From assembly GCF_005144585.1 (NCBI RefSeq), contig NZ_SSMQ01000018.1, forward strand, positions 118,715-182,714: a DNA stretch of 64,000 bases, in the 5' to 3' direction. Below, one piece after another: positions 35,583 to 43,499 of this stretch. Under the pieces are notes generated by a model. It was not told the DNA's origin. It saw nothing but the letters and a program-made list of their open reading frames with translations, and did not search any database. The position numbers and the translations under genes were made by a program. Every line of letters starts with the position of its first letter. Position 1 is the stretch's first letter. Origin of the DNA: Polyangium fumosum (GTDB taxonomy: Bacteria > Myxococcota_A > Polyangia > Polyangiales > Polyangiaceae).

Positions 35583-35697
35583 CGAGACCTCGGCAACGAT
35601 CGAGGGTGCCTATAGCATGGAGGGACGCGTGGCCATCGATGCCGCCTCGGGCGTTGCAGATCGCCGCCAGGGTGGGTAGAGTCCGGGTCCAAGACGA

Positions 35698-35780
35698 GCC
35701 GAAGTGGCGGAATGGCAAACGCGGTGGATTCAAAATCCACTGTCCTCACGGGCTTGTGGGTTCGAGTCCCACCTTCGGTA
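35698..35780 (+). tRNA. tRNA-Leu (CAA)
   Basis: The acceptor GCCGAAG pairs with CTTCGGT (35773-35779). The anticodon stem GTGGA/TCCAC carries the loop TTCAAAA with anticodon CAA (reads TTG). A long variable arm of class II type (TGTCCTCACGGGCTT region) and a T arm GTGGG-TTCGAGT-CCCAC complete the fold. CCA is not fully encoded (ACC follows). Confidence 0.96.
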
Positions 35781-35827
35781 CCGAGTTCGTCGCTGCGTAG
35801 CAGGCAGGCCAGCGCGAAGAGGCAACG

Positions 35828-36496
35828 TTGAAGCGGGGAAGAGGGCGTTCGGGGATAGAGCCGCTCTTCGCGGTGCTCGCCCGCGAGCGCGGGATCACGC
35901 CGCCGTCGGACGCGTCGCGTTCTCCGGTGCGCGCACGAGACTGGGAGGCTGCTGTCGGCTCGCGCATCGCGGCGCGCGCGCGGCCGGTCAAGCTGGAGCG
36001 CGGCGTGCTGCACGTGCGCGCGGCGAGCGCGACGTGGGCGCAGGAGCTCTCGATGCTGTGCGAGCCGATCCTGGAGCAGCTCAAGGCGCGCGGCGTCGCG
36101 GTCGAGTCGCTGCGCTTCCGCGTGGGCCCCGTGGACCCGCCCGAACGCGCGACGACGCGGAACGACGTGCGCACGGCGCCGCCGGCCGTGAAGCTGCCCG
36201 AGGTGCTCGCCGCGGAGATCGAACACGTGGCGGATGAAGCGTTGCGCGAGGCGATCCGACGCGCAGCGGCGAAGAACCTCGGCTGGCAACGCATGCGCAC
36301 GAGCCGCAAGAGGACCGCCGCGCCCGAAGCGCGTGTCGAGAAGGACGAGCGTGCCGCGCGCGCGCCCGAAGCGGAGACGGCTACGACGACGCGAGCCGCT
36401 CGAGGCCCTCGACCCGCTGCACCAGGAAGCGCTCCGCAGGACCGAGCTGGGGCGCAATCTTCTGCAGCTCCGCGACGTACGCGCGGATCATCTTGA
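35828..36496 (+). CDS. DUF721 (DciA-like) protein
   Basis: Protein of 222 residues with an N-terminal DUF721 domain: WEAAVGSRIAARARPVKLERGVLHVRAASATWAQELSML is characteristic, the family including DciA, which loads the replicative helicase in bacteria lacking DnaC. The C-terminal half is basic and probably disordered. A TTG start with AGAGG six bases upstream is the best supported. The last 116 bases overlap the 3' end of the convergent FHA gene on the other strand, so the C-terminal tail is the less certain part. Confidence 0.8.
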   Translation: MKRGRGRSGIEPLFAVLARERGITPPSDASRSPVRARDWEAAVGSRIAARARPVKLERGVLHVRAASATWAQELSMLCEPILEQLKARGVAVESLRFRVGPVDPPERATTRNDVRTAPPAVKLPEVLAAEIEHVADEALREAIRRAAAKNLGWQRMRTSRKRTAAPEARVEKDERAARAPEAETATTTRAARGPRPAAPGSAPQDRAGAQSSAAPRRTRGSS

Positions 36497-37247
36497 TGTC
36501 GTAGCCCTTGGCCTTGCGCACGATCGTGTAGAGCTCGTCGATCACGGAGCCAGGCAGCGGCGCGCTGATCGTCGTGTAGAGATCGAAGACGTAGTCGATC
36601 CACGAGCCCTTCGTCGTCGCCGCGGCGAGGCGCGCGGCGTAGAGCGCGGCGTACTCGGCGACGCCGCCCTTCGGACGCTGGCCCGTCTTGGCGCGCTTCA
36701 AGATGCCCTGCAGGAGCGAGGCGAGGATGCGCTCGGCCTCGTCGGCGCGGCCCATCGCGAGCGCCTTGTCCGCGACGCCGCAGAGCAGGCGCACCGACTG
36801 GAAACGTCGCGACGTCTCCGATCGACCGCCGAGCCGGATGTCGACGTCGCCCTTCGAGTCGATCGCCGCGGCCTCGATGGAGGCATGGATCTCGGCGACC
36901 TGCATGCCGCCGATCGTCTGCATCGCGCGGCGGTGCTCCTCGTCCGCGAGCGGGCTCGAGCGCGGCTCGTCGGTCTTGTAGATGATGATCTCCTGGTTGC
37001 CGATGCGGATCTTGTCGCCCGGCACGAGCTCGCGCGGACCCTCGATGCGCACGCCGTTGACGAGCACGCCGTTGCGGCTGCCGAGGTCCTTCGCGACGAC
37101 GCCGTTCGAGCCCACGACGAGCGCGGCGTGCTTGCGCGACACGAGCGGATCATCGACCGCGAGCTGGCACTCGGGCCCGCGCCCGACGACGAACTCCCCG
37201 AACGGGAGCTCGAGGTCATGCGCGAGGTAACGGATCCTGAACGGCAT
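36381..37247 (-). CDS. FHA-domain protein, paralogue 1
   Basis: Protein of 288 residues. An N-terminal FHA phosphothreonine-binding domain spans about 3-90 (FVVGRGPECQLAVDDPLVSRKHA, KDLGSRNGVLVNG). A C-terminal helical region (VRLLCGVADKALAMGRADEAERILASLL ... LVQRVEGLERL) is shared with the next gene upstream and looks TPR-like. Such proteins read Ser/Thr kinase output, of which this window encodes at least two kinases. It is nine bases downstream of its paralogue in the same operon. Confidence 0.88.
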   Translation of the reverse strand: MPFRIRYLAHDLELPFGEFVVGRGPECQLAVDDPLVSRKHAALVVGSNGVVAKDLGSRNGVLVNGVRIEGPRELVPGDKIRIGNQEIIIYKTDEPRSSPLADEEHRRAMQTIGGMQVAEIHASIEAAAIDSKGDVDIRLGGRSETSRRFQSVRLLCGVADKALAMGRADEAERILASLLQGILKRAKTGQRPKGGVAEYAALYAARLAAATTKGSWIDYVFDLYTTISAPLPGSVIDELYTIVRKAKGYDIKMIRAYVAELQKIAPQLGPAERFLVQRVEGLERLASS

Positions 37248-37256
37248 GTCCGAACC

Positions 37257-38192
37257 TCACTTGAGCCCACCGAGGCGCTCGAGGCCCTCGATTCGTTGCT
37301 GCACGAACCGCTCGCTGGGACCGAAGCTCGAAGACCGGCTCCGCAACGACTCGGTGTACGCCCGCATCTTGCCCATGTCGAGCGTCTTGACCTTGCGCAC
37401 CGCGGAGTAGAGCTCGTCGACGACCGTACCCGGTACGAGCTGATCGATGCGCGTGTAGAGCTCGAAGATGTAGTCGATCCAGAGGCCCCTGCCCGTCGCC
37501 GAGGCGAGCTTCGCCGCATAGATGGCGGCCGTCGACGCGAGGTCGAGCGGAGGCTCTTTCCCGTCGCGCGCCTTCTGCAGCACGTCGTTCAGCGAGCGCA
37601 GGAGGATGCGCTCCGCCTCCTCGGCGCGGCCCATCGCGAGCGCTTTGTCCGCGACGCTCCCGATGAGCGAGAGCGCGTTGACGTGCCGATCGGGCTGCAC
37701 GTTCGCGGCCGCCACGATGTTCGCGCTGTTCACGCTCGGCGTCGGGGACGTGTTCTGCTGCGACGCGACGCCGGGCGTCGTGTAGTCGCTCCAGAAGTCC
37801 TCGCGCGTCTCGAAGCCCTCGTGGCCCGCCACGGTGGGCATGCGGGCCGAGCGCGCGGCGCTGCGCGGATGGCCGAACGCGATCGACTCGGGCACGCTCG
37901 AGAGGCCCTCCTCGGGGATGTTCTCGAGCACCATCTCCTGACCGCCGATGGTGATGTGATCCCCGTGCGCGAGCTTCTGCGGTCCTTCGATCTTCGTGCC
38001 GTTCAGGCTCACGCCGTTGCGGCTGCCGAGGTCCTCGATCGTCACGCTGTCGCCGCGCACCGTGAGAAGCGCGTGCCTGCGTGACACCAGCGGATCATCG
38101 AGGGCGAGCTGGCAGTCGGCGCTGCGGCCGATCACGAACTGGCCCAGCGGCACTTCGAGCTCGTGCGACAGATACCGCAGTCGGACCGCCAT
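37257..38192 (-). CDS. FHA-domain protein, paralogue 2
   Basis: Protein of 311 residues with the same architecture as its downstream neighbour: FHA domain at about 3-90 (FVIGRSADCQLALDDPLVSRRHA, IEDLGSRNGVSLNG), a variable linker with Thr/Ser/Pro that differs between the two, and a shared C-terminal helical domain (LIGSVADKALAMGRAEEAERILLRSL). The ATG at 38192 puts the FHA fold at the very N-terminus; a longer frame upstream is not conserved. It arose by tandem duplication with its neighbour. Confidence 0.88.
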   Translation of the reverse strand: MAVRLRYLSHELEVPLGQFVIGRSADCQLALDDPLVSRRHALLTVRGDSVTIEDLGSRNGVSLNGTKIEGPQKLAHGDHITIGGQEMVLENIPEEGLSSVPESIAFGHPRSAARSARMPTVAGHEGFETREDFWSDYTTPGVASQQNTSPTPSVNSANIVAAANVQPDRHVNALSLIGSVADKALAMGRAEEAERILLRSLNDVLQKARDGKEPPLDLASTAAIYAAKLASATGRGLWIDYIFELYTRIDQLVPGTVVDELYSAVRKVKTLDMGKMRAYTESLRSRSSSFGPSERFVQQRIEGLERLGGLK

Positions 38193-38223
38193 GTTCGAGC
38201 CATACCAATGGCGTAGAACGCCG

Positions 38224-38775
38224 TCAAAGCGGCTCTTTTCGGTCCGGCCGGCCGACCCACCGAAACCCGGGCCACGCCCGGCCCGGGCCTTCCTCGGACA
38301 GAACCCGGAGGAGGAAGAGGAGCAGCCGCGGATGCGAGAGGAGCCCGTACATCGTGAGCTTCTCGTCAGCCATCGCACGCGCGACGTCCCACAAGGTCGC
38401 ACCGCCCTCCGGCGTACGCGTGAACACCTTCGGCAGACGCAACCAGCGGGAAAGACCGACGTTTGCGAGGCGCCGGAGGACGGCTTCGTCACCACAGAGA
38501 GTCACGGAGGGGATGCCCACGGTGCCGTCGTGGATCGTCAACCGCCCGTGATCGAAGCGCATCGTCAGCGTCTGCGTCGTGTCCTGCGCCACGACGAGCA
38601 CGGAGCCTCGAAGCGCCCGAAAGTCCTGCATTTTTCGAGCGGAATGGGCGACGTTTTGCCGGATCCGGTCGGCGAGCAGGATCGCGAGGGTGTTTTCTTC
38701 CGTGCCTTCGGCGAGATCGATGATCGGGTCCACGGTGCCGCTCGTCCCGGACCATGCGCCCGGTGAGAGGAGCAT
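38224..38775 (-). CDS. SCP2-like sterol/lipid-carrier domain protein (tentative)
   Basis: Protein of 183 residues without signal peptide. The middle part (SVLVVAQDTTQTLTMRFDHGRLTIHDG, PSVTLCGDEAVLRRLA) resembles the beta-rich core of SCP2-type domains, and the C-terminus has a hydrophobic helix (SHPRLLLFLLRVL). The similarity is by eye and modest. It lies between purD and the FHA pair, all on the minus strand. Confidence 0.6.
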   Translation of the reverse strand: MLLSPGAWSGTSGTVDPIIDLAEGTEENTLAILLADRIRQNVAHSARKMQDFRALRGSVLVVAQDTTQTLTMRFDHGRLTIHDGTVGIPSVTLCGDEAVLRRLANVGLSRWLRLPKVFTRTPEGGATLWDVARAMADEKLTMYGLLSHPRLLLFLLRVLSEEGPGRAWPGFRWVGRPDRKEPL

Positions 38776-38802
38776 GACGAAGGCGCGCCGCGCGGTCGAG
38801 CG

Positions 38803-40146
38803 CTACCGCGCAGCGGCGATCACCGAGGCGCCGATGTCGGTCCGGAAGTGCCCGCCCGCAAAGGAGATGCGCCGCGCCGCCTCGTACGCGCGCTCGCGGG
38901 CTTCCAGGATCGAAGCCCCCACAGCCGTGACGGCAAGCACGCGCCCGCCCGCCGTGACGATCCCCTCGGCCGACCGCTTCGTGCCCGCGTGATGCACCAC
39001 CACGCCGGGCACCTTCGCCGCCTCGTCGAGCCCGCGGATCACGTCCCCCGCGCGCGGCGTGCCCGGATATCCGGCCGCCGCGAGCACCACGACGACCGCG
39101 CTCCGCCCCGGCGCGACCCGCACGGCCGTCGGATCGAGCTTGCCGTGCGCGACCGACGCGCACATCGCGGCGAGGTCGCCGTCGAGCAGCGCGACGAGCG
39201 CCTCGCACTCGGGATCCCCGAAGCGGACGTTGTGTTCGAGCAAGAGCGGATCCCCCGCCGGGGTGATCATGAGCCCCGCGAAGAGCACGCCCCGGAAGGG
39301 CCGGCCCTCGGCGCGCATGCCGTCGATCGTCGGCCGCAAGATTTCCCGCTCGATCCGCGCGAGCAGCTCGGGGCCGACGTGCGGCGACGGAGCGAACACG
39401 CCCATGCCGCCCGTGTTCGGGCCTCGGTCGCCGTCGAAGACACGCTTGTGATCCCGCGCAACGGGGAGCACGAGCAGCGACGTGCCATCGGTGACCGCGA
39501 GGACGCTCGCCTCCTCGCCGACGAGGGCCTCTTCGATCACGACCACGCGCCCCGCGTCCCCGAAACGACGCTCGACGAGCATCGCGTGCGCCGCCTCGAT
39601 CGCCTCCGCCTCGGTCTGCGCCACGACGACGCCCTTGCCCGCGCAGAGGCCGTCGGCCTTCACCACCACGGGCGCGCCGCGCCGCCGGATTTCCGCCTCG
39701 GCGGCGACCATGTCCGTCACGATCTCGAAGTCCGCCGTGGGGATCCGGTGCCGCGCGGCGAACTGCTTCATGAACGCCTTCGACCCTTCGAGCTGCGAAG
39801 CCTCCGCGCTCGGACCGAAGACCCGGATCCCCGCCGCGCCGAGCGCGTCCGCGACGCCCGCGCAGAGCGGCCCTTCGGGGCCCACGACCACGAGGTCCAC
39901 GGCTTCGCGCTGCGCGAGCGCGACCACATCCGCAGGGTCGAGCCGCGCGCCCTCGATTGAACGGATCGGCGCGGCGTCCGCCCCGCCTTCGTCCATGGTG
40001 CCCGCATTGCCCGGCGCCACGACGACCTCGGCCGTCGTGCTCGACCGCGAAATCGCTCTGGCCAGGGCGTGCTCTCGTGCGCCCGAGCCGAGCACGAGCA
40101 CCCGCCGCCCCGACGACCGCTCCGATCCGGAAGCCCGCTGATTCAC
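38803..40146 (-). CDS. purD: phosphoribosylamine-glycine ligase PurD
   Basis: Second enzyme of purine synthesis, forming glycinamide ribonucleotide from phosphoribosylamine, glycine and ATP. At 447 residues it has normal length from the GTG at 40146. Seen: VLVLGSGAREHALA at the N-terminus, VVVGPEGPLCAGVADAL, the ATP-grasp loop VVKADGLCAGKGVVVA, the signature RVFDGDRGPNTGGMG and EHNVRFGDPECE. A much longer frame open upstream is not part of the protein. Confidence 0.97.
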   Translation of the reverse strand: MNQRASGSERSSGRRVLVLGSGAREHALARAISRSSTTAEVVVAPGNAGTMDEGGADAAPIRSIEGARLDPADVVALAQREAVDLVVVGPEGPLCAGVADALGAAGIRVFGPSAEASQLEGSKAFMKQFAARHRIPTADFEIVTDMVAAEAEIRRRGAPVVVKADGLCAGKGVVVAQTEAEAIEAAHAMLVERRFGDAGRVVVIEEALVGEEASVLAVTDGTSLLVLPVARDHKRVFDGDRGPNTGGMGVFAPSPHVGPELLARIEREILRPTIDGMRAEGRPFRGVLFAGLMITPAGDPLLLEHNVRFGDPECEALVALLDGDLAAMCASVAHGKLDPTAVRVAPGRSAVVVVLAAAGYPGTPRAGDVIRGLDEAAKVPGVVVHHAGTKRSAEGIVTAGGRVLAVTAVGASILEARERAYEAARRISFAGGHFRTDIGASVIAAAR

Positions 40147-40323
40147 GGTGCGCCGGCTACCACGCGCCCCGACCTCGCGCGAACGAAAAGTGACCCCGCG
40201 CGCCAAAGCGATCAGGGACATGCGCCCGCGCCCGAGACGCACCCCGAACTTTTTTCGGTCGGGCGCTCGACAGGCGCGTTTCGATGAAGTACGACTGTGG
40301 CCGTTCGGGATTCGTCCCGTTGT

Positions 40324-40402
<79 letters not shown>

Positions 40403-40473
40403 TTTTCCCTTTTTGTCCTCGGACATCCCGCGAGGGTTGCTCTCCCGACGCCTGGCCGTACGCTACGGTCGTC

Positions 40474-41265
40474 GTGGATTTTCTGTCCCCGGGCAACGAC
40501 GAGCCGCGCGAGGGCCGGGTGTTCCGGTGGGTCGCGTTCATCGCGTCCGCCGCCCTCGTCGCAGCGGGCCTGCGGTTTGCCCTGCACGAGCCGCTCGTCG
40601 CCGGCGCCGTGATCGGCATCGTCCTGGCGGCGTGGCTCGGCCGGTGGCTCTCGCGCAGGCGGCTTCGGCGCGTGCTGCGCTCGGGCGACGTGATCGCGGT
40701 CCTGCGGAGCTGGGCGGGCGCGCTCGAACGGATCCCCTATCCGGCCACGATGGGCCCGCTCATGGCGGCCACGGCGTTCGCCGCGTGCGGCTGGATCGAC
40801 AAGGCGCGCGCCGCGCTCGCCGCCGCCGAGCGAGGGCCCGTGTGGGAGGCGGCGATCGAGCATCGCCTCTTCCTCGACACGCTCCTCCTCACGTTCGAGG
40901 GCGACCGCGACGCCGCGCTCGAAAAAGCCCGCCGCCTCGTGCGTTTGCCCCTGCCGCGTGGCGCGAGCGTGTTGCGGGATCGTGTCCTCGCTTTGCGCTC
41001 CGCGGCGTTCGCGCTCGCCCGCGCCTTCGCGCACCAGAGCGAACCCGGCGACGACGAGCTGCTCGAACGGGCGAGCGAGAACAGCCCGCTCGTCTTCTGG
41101 GCCATGCGGTACGCGGCCGCCGTCATCGCCATCGACCGCGGTGACAACGACAAGGCCACACGCCTGCTCGCTGGTGCGCCGCCCTGGCCGGAGGAATCGA
41201 TCTTCCGCGCCTTCCACTTGGAGATCGAGGAGCGCGCGCGGCTCGCGCCTTCGGCTTGTTCGTGA
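40474..41265 (+). CDS. membrane-anchored hypothetical protein with helical repeats
   Basis: Protein of about 263 residues. Two N-terminal hydrophobic segments (WVAFIASAALVAAGL and VAGAVIGIVLAAWL) are followed by a soluble alanine-rich helical region resembling TPR-like solenoids (AATAFAACGWIDKARAALAAAERG, LLTFEGDRDAALEKARRLV). The GTG at 40474 is chosen because the longer frame begins inside the SRP RNA. I do not recognise a family. Confidence 0.7.
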   Translation: MDFLSPGNDEPREGRVFRWVAFIASAALVAAGLRFALHEPLVAGAVIGIVLAAWLGRWLSRRRLRRVLRSGDVIAVLRSWAGALERIPYPATMGPLMAATAFAACGWIDKARAALAAAERGPVWEAAIEHRLFLDTLLLTFEGDRDAALEKARRLVRLPLPRGASVLRDRVLALRSAAFALARAFAHQSEPGDDELLERASENSPLVFWAMRYAAAVIAIDRGDNDKATRLLAGAPPWPEESIFRAFHLEIEERARLAPSACS

Positions 41266-41329
41266 ACGAACGAGCTGTGCACGAGGTCGTTCGGCAGCCG
41301 AACGGCGGTCGTGCTAGAGCGAGCGCCTC

Positions 41330-42094
41330 ATGAGCAGCGGCCTCGAAGTCTTCAAGCATGCCGACAGTTGGGCGAGCCTCGCGACGCTCACGGGTCTCGA
41401 GGTCGTGCTCGGGATCGACAACATCGTCTTCCTCACGCTCACGACGAACAAACTGCCGGCGAAGCAGCAGCCCGCGGCGCGTTCGCTCGGCCTCGCGCTC
41501 GCGCTGTTCATGCGCCTCGGCCTGCTCTTCGGGCTGACGTGGGTGATGAGCTTGACGAGTGATCTCTTCTCGCTCCTCGGCCACGCGTTCTCCACGCGCG
41601 ACCTCATCCTGCTCGGCGGCGGCCTCTTCCTGATCGCGAAGAGCACGCACGAGATGTTCGAACGCCTGGAGGTCGAGGGCGACAAGGACGGCAAGCCCGT
41701 CAAGCACATCTCGTTCGGCTTCGCGGTCGCGCAGATCGTCCTGCTCGACATCGTCTTCTCGCTCGACTCGGTCATCACCGCGGTCGGCATGGCGCAGCAC
41801 CTGAGCATCATGGCCACGGCCGTGGTGATCGCCGTCTTCGTGATGCTCCTCTTCGCCGGGGCGATCGGCCGCTTCGTCAACCGTCACCCGAGCATGCGCA
41901 TCCTCGCGTTGAGCTTCCTCCTGCTCATCGGCGTGCTGCTCGTGGCCGAGGGCATGCGCCAGCACATCAACAAGGGCTACGTCTACTTCGCCATGGCCTT
42001 CTCGCTCGGCGTCGAGCTCATCAACATGAAGCTGCGCGTGCGCAAGCAGGCGCCCGTGGAGCTGCACAACCCGTACGAGGATCGCGCGCAGTGA
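41330..42094 (+). CDS. TerC-family membrane protein
   Basis: Polytopic protein of 254 residues with the TerC hallmarks LTGLEVVLGIDNIVFLTL near the N-terminus and LLDIVFSLDSVITAVGM in the centre, whose acidic residues lie in membrane helices. Family members are implicated in metal ion (manganese) efflux linked to secreted metalloenzymes and in tellurite resistance. The stop overlaps the start of the following lipoprotein gene. Confidence 0.93.
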   Translation: MSSGLEVFKHADSWASLATLTGLEVVLGIDNIVFLTLTTNKLPAKQQPAARSLGLALALFMRLGLLFGLTWVMSLTSDLFSLLGHAFSTRDLILLGGGLFLIAKSTHEMFERLEVEGDKDGKPVKHISFGFAVAQIVLLDIVFSLDSVITAVGMAQHLSIMATAVVIAVFVMLLFAGAIGRFVNRHPSMRILALSFLLLIGVLLVAEGMRQHINKGYVYFAMAFSLGVELINMKLRVRKQAPVELHNPYEDRAQ

Positions 42095-42636
42095 CCCGCG
42101 CTTCTCATCTCCCCACGCTCGCCGCTCTGATGCTCACCCTCGCGGGTTGTCCCGAGGGCTCCGCCGTCGCGCAAAACCCCGACGCAGGACCGCCCGTCGA
42201 CGCAGGTGCCTCGGACGCACAGAGCACGACGCCTTGGCATGCGTCGTCGTCCACGCCGTCGTCGCCGCCTGCCGAGCCGAGCAGCGAGCGTGCCTCGATC
42301 GAGTTGCTTCAGCTCACGCTCACGTCCGACGTGCAGAAAAAAGACCCCGTCGACACGCTCGACGTCGCGCCTCCGGGGACGCGCGTCTACGCGCACCTCA
42401 AGCTGCGCAACCGCTCGCAGGACAAGCGCAAGGTGCACGTCGACTTCCTCGTGAACGGCAAGCTCCGCACGCCGCTCGACCTCACCGTCGAACCTTCGTG
42501 GTCGTTCCGCACGTGGGGCTACAACACGATGCAAGCCGGCGACACCGGCGAGCTCGAAGTGCGCGTGCTCGACGACGGCGGCGCGACGCTCGCCACGGCG
42601 CGGCTGCCCATCAAGGCCAAGTCGAAGGCCAAGTAG
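42091..42636 (+). CDS. small lipoprotein, function unknown
   Basis: Protein of 181 residues starting at a GTG that overlaps the terC stop. It has a signal peptide with lipobox TLAGC, a Ser/Pro/Ala-rich linker (residues about 25-65), then a beta-sandwich-like domain (TRVYAHLKLRNRSQDKRKVHVDFLVNGK, PSWSFRTWGYNTMQ) reminiscent of DUF2914. Coupling to terC suggests a membrane-associated partner role. Confidence 0.75.
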   Translation: MTRASHLPTLAALMLTLAGCPEGSAVAQNPDAGPPVDAGASDAQSTTPWHASSSTPSSPPAEPSSERASIELLQLTLTSDVQKKDPVDTLDVAPPGTRVYAHLKLRNRSQDKRKVHVDFLVNGKLRTPLDLTVEPSWSFRTWGYNTMQAGDTGELEVRVLDDGGATLATARLPIKAKSKAK

Positions 42637-42669
42637 GCGCCGCGCGCGTGGCGCGCCGGCAGCAGCCTG

Positions 42670-43290
42670 CTAGCCGCAGCGTCTCCAGTGCAGCCGGAGG
42701 ACCTCGATGCCCCACGCCGGCGTGAGCCGGATGCGGCCCGCGCCCGCGGGGTTTCCGAGCACGCTCACGTTCACGGCGGTGCGGATGTTGAGCGGCCGCG
42801 AAGCCCCGCACGGCGAAAACGGACCCACGGCGTCGGCCGGCTCGCGCACCACGAAGCGCTCCGCGAACGGCCCGCGCAGCGTCGTCTGCACCGGGTTCTC
42901 GCCGAGCTCTCCCGTGAAGTACCGCTCGACGCCGACCGTCGCGGTGACCCCCGCGTCGAGCTCGGCGGAGCCGCGATATCCGTACGCGTTCGTCACGGCG
43001 TACGAGTAGCCGGGTGTGTGATCGAGATCGAGGATCACCTGGCAAAACACGCGTTGCTCCGAGGGCGGCACGCCGGGCCCCGCGGAGGCCGCGAGCGCGC
43101 CGTCGACGAGCGCGATGTACTGACGGTCGCTCGCGACGATCGCCCGCACCGAACCTGACGGGCATCCGGTGCCGAGGGCCGTGACCGAGCGGAGAGAGAC
43201 CTCGGGCGGCGTCTCCGCCTTCGCGACGGCGGGCGCGACGAGCGCCGAGAGCCCGAGCCCGAACAACACCCGAGTCAACGTCCTTTTCAT
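42670..43290 (-). CDS. secreted DUF4360-like protein
   Basis: Protein of 206 residues with a cleavable signal peptide (LFGLGLSALVAPAVAKAE). The mature part has GTGCPSGSVRAIVASD near the start, a mid-domain cysteine (RVFCQVILDLDHTPGYSY) and two late cysteines, as in DUF4360 proteins, which are secreted and of unknown function. The 209-base gap to the ppc start contains no other feature I can identify. Confidence 0.78.
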   Translation of the reverse strand: MKRTLTRVLFGLGLSALVAPAVAKAETPPEVSLRSVTALGTGCPSGSVRAIVASDRQYIALVDGALAASAGPGVPPSEQRVFCQVILDLDHTPGYSYAVTNAYGYRGSAELDAGVTATVGVERYFTGELGENPVQTTLRGPFAERFVVREPADAVGPFSPCGASRPLNIRTAVNVSVLGNPAGAGRIRLTPAWGIEVLRLHWRRCG

Positions 43291-43499
43291 GGAATCCTCC
43301 CCTGGGGCCCGCGCCCCGGTATCGACGTGGGCGGCGCACGCGCATGCGCGCCGGCCGCCAGCACTTCGAGCCGATCAAGCTCGACGGCAAGGCGATCCGC
43401 GCCGGACTCGTTCGCTCTGTTTGGCACGGATTCCCGGGGGAAAACGGATTCGCCCGTTCATCGTCATCTTCGTCTTCGGCTCGGCGTACACTCCGCGCC

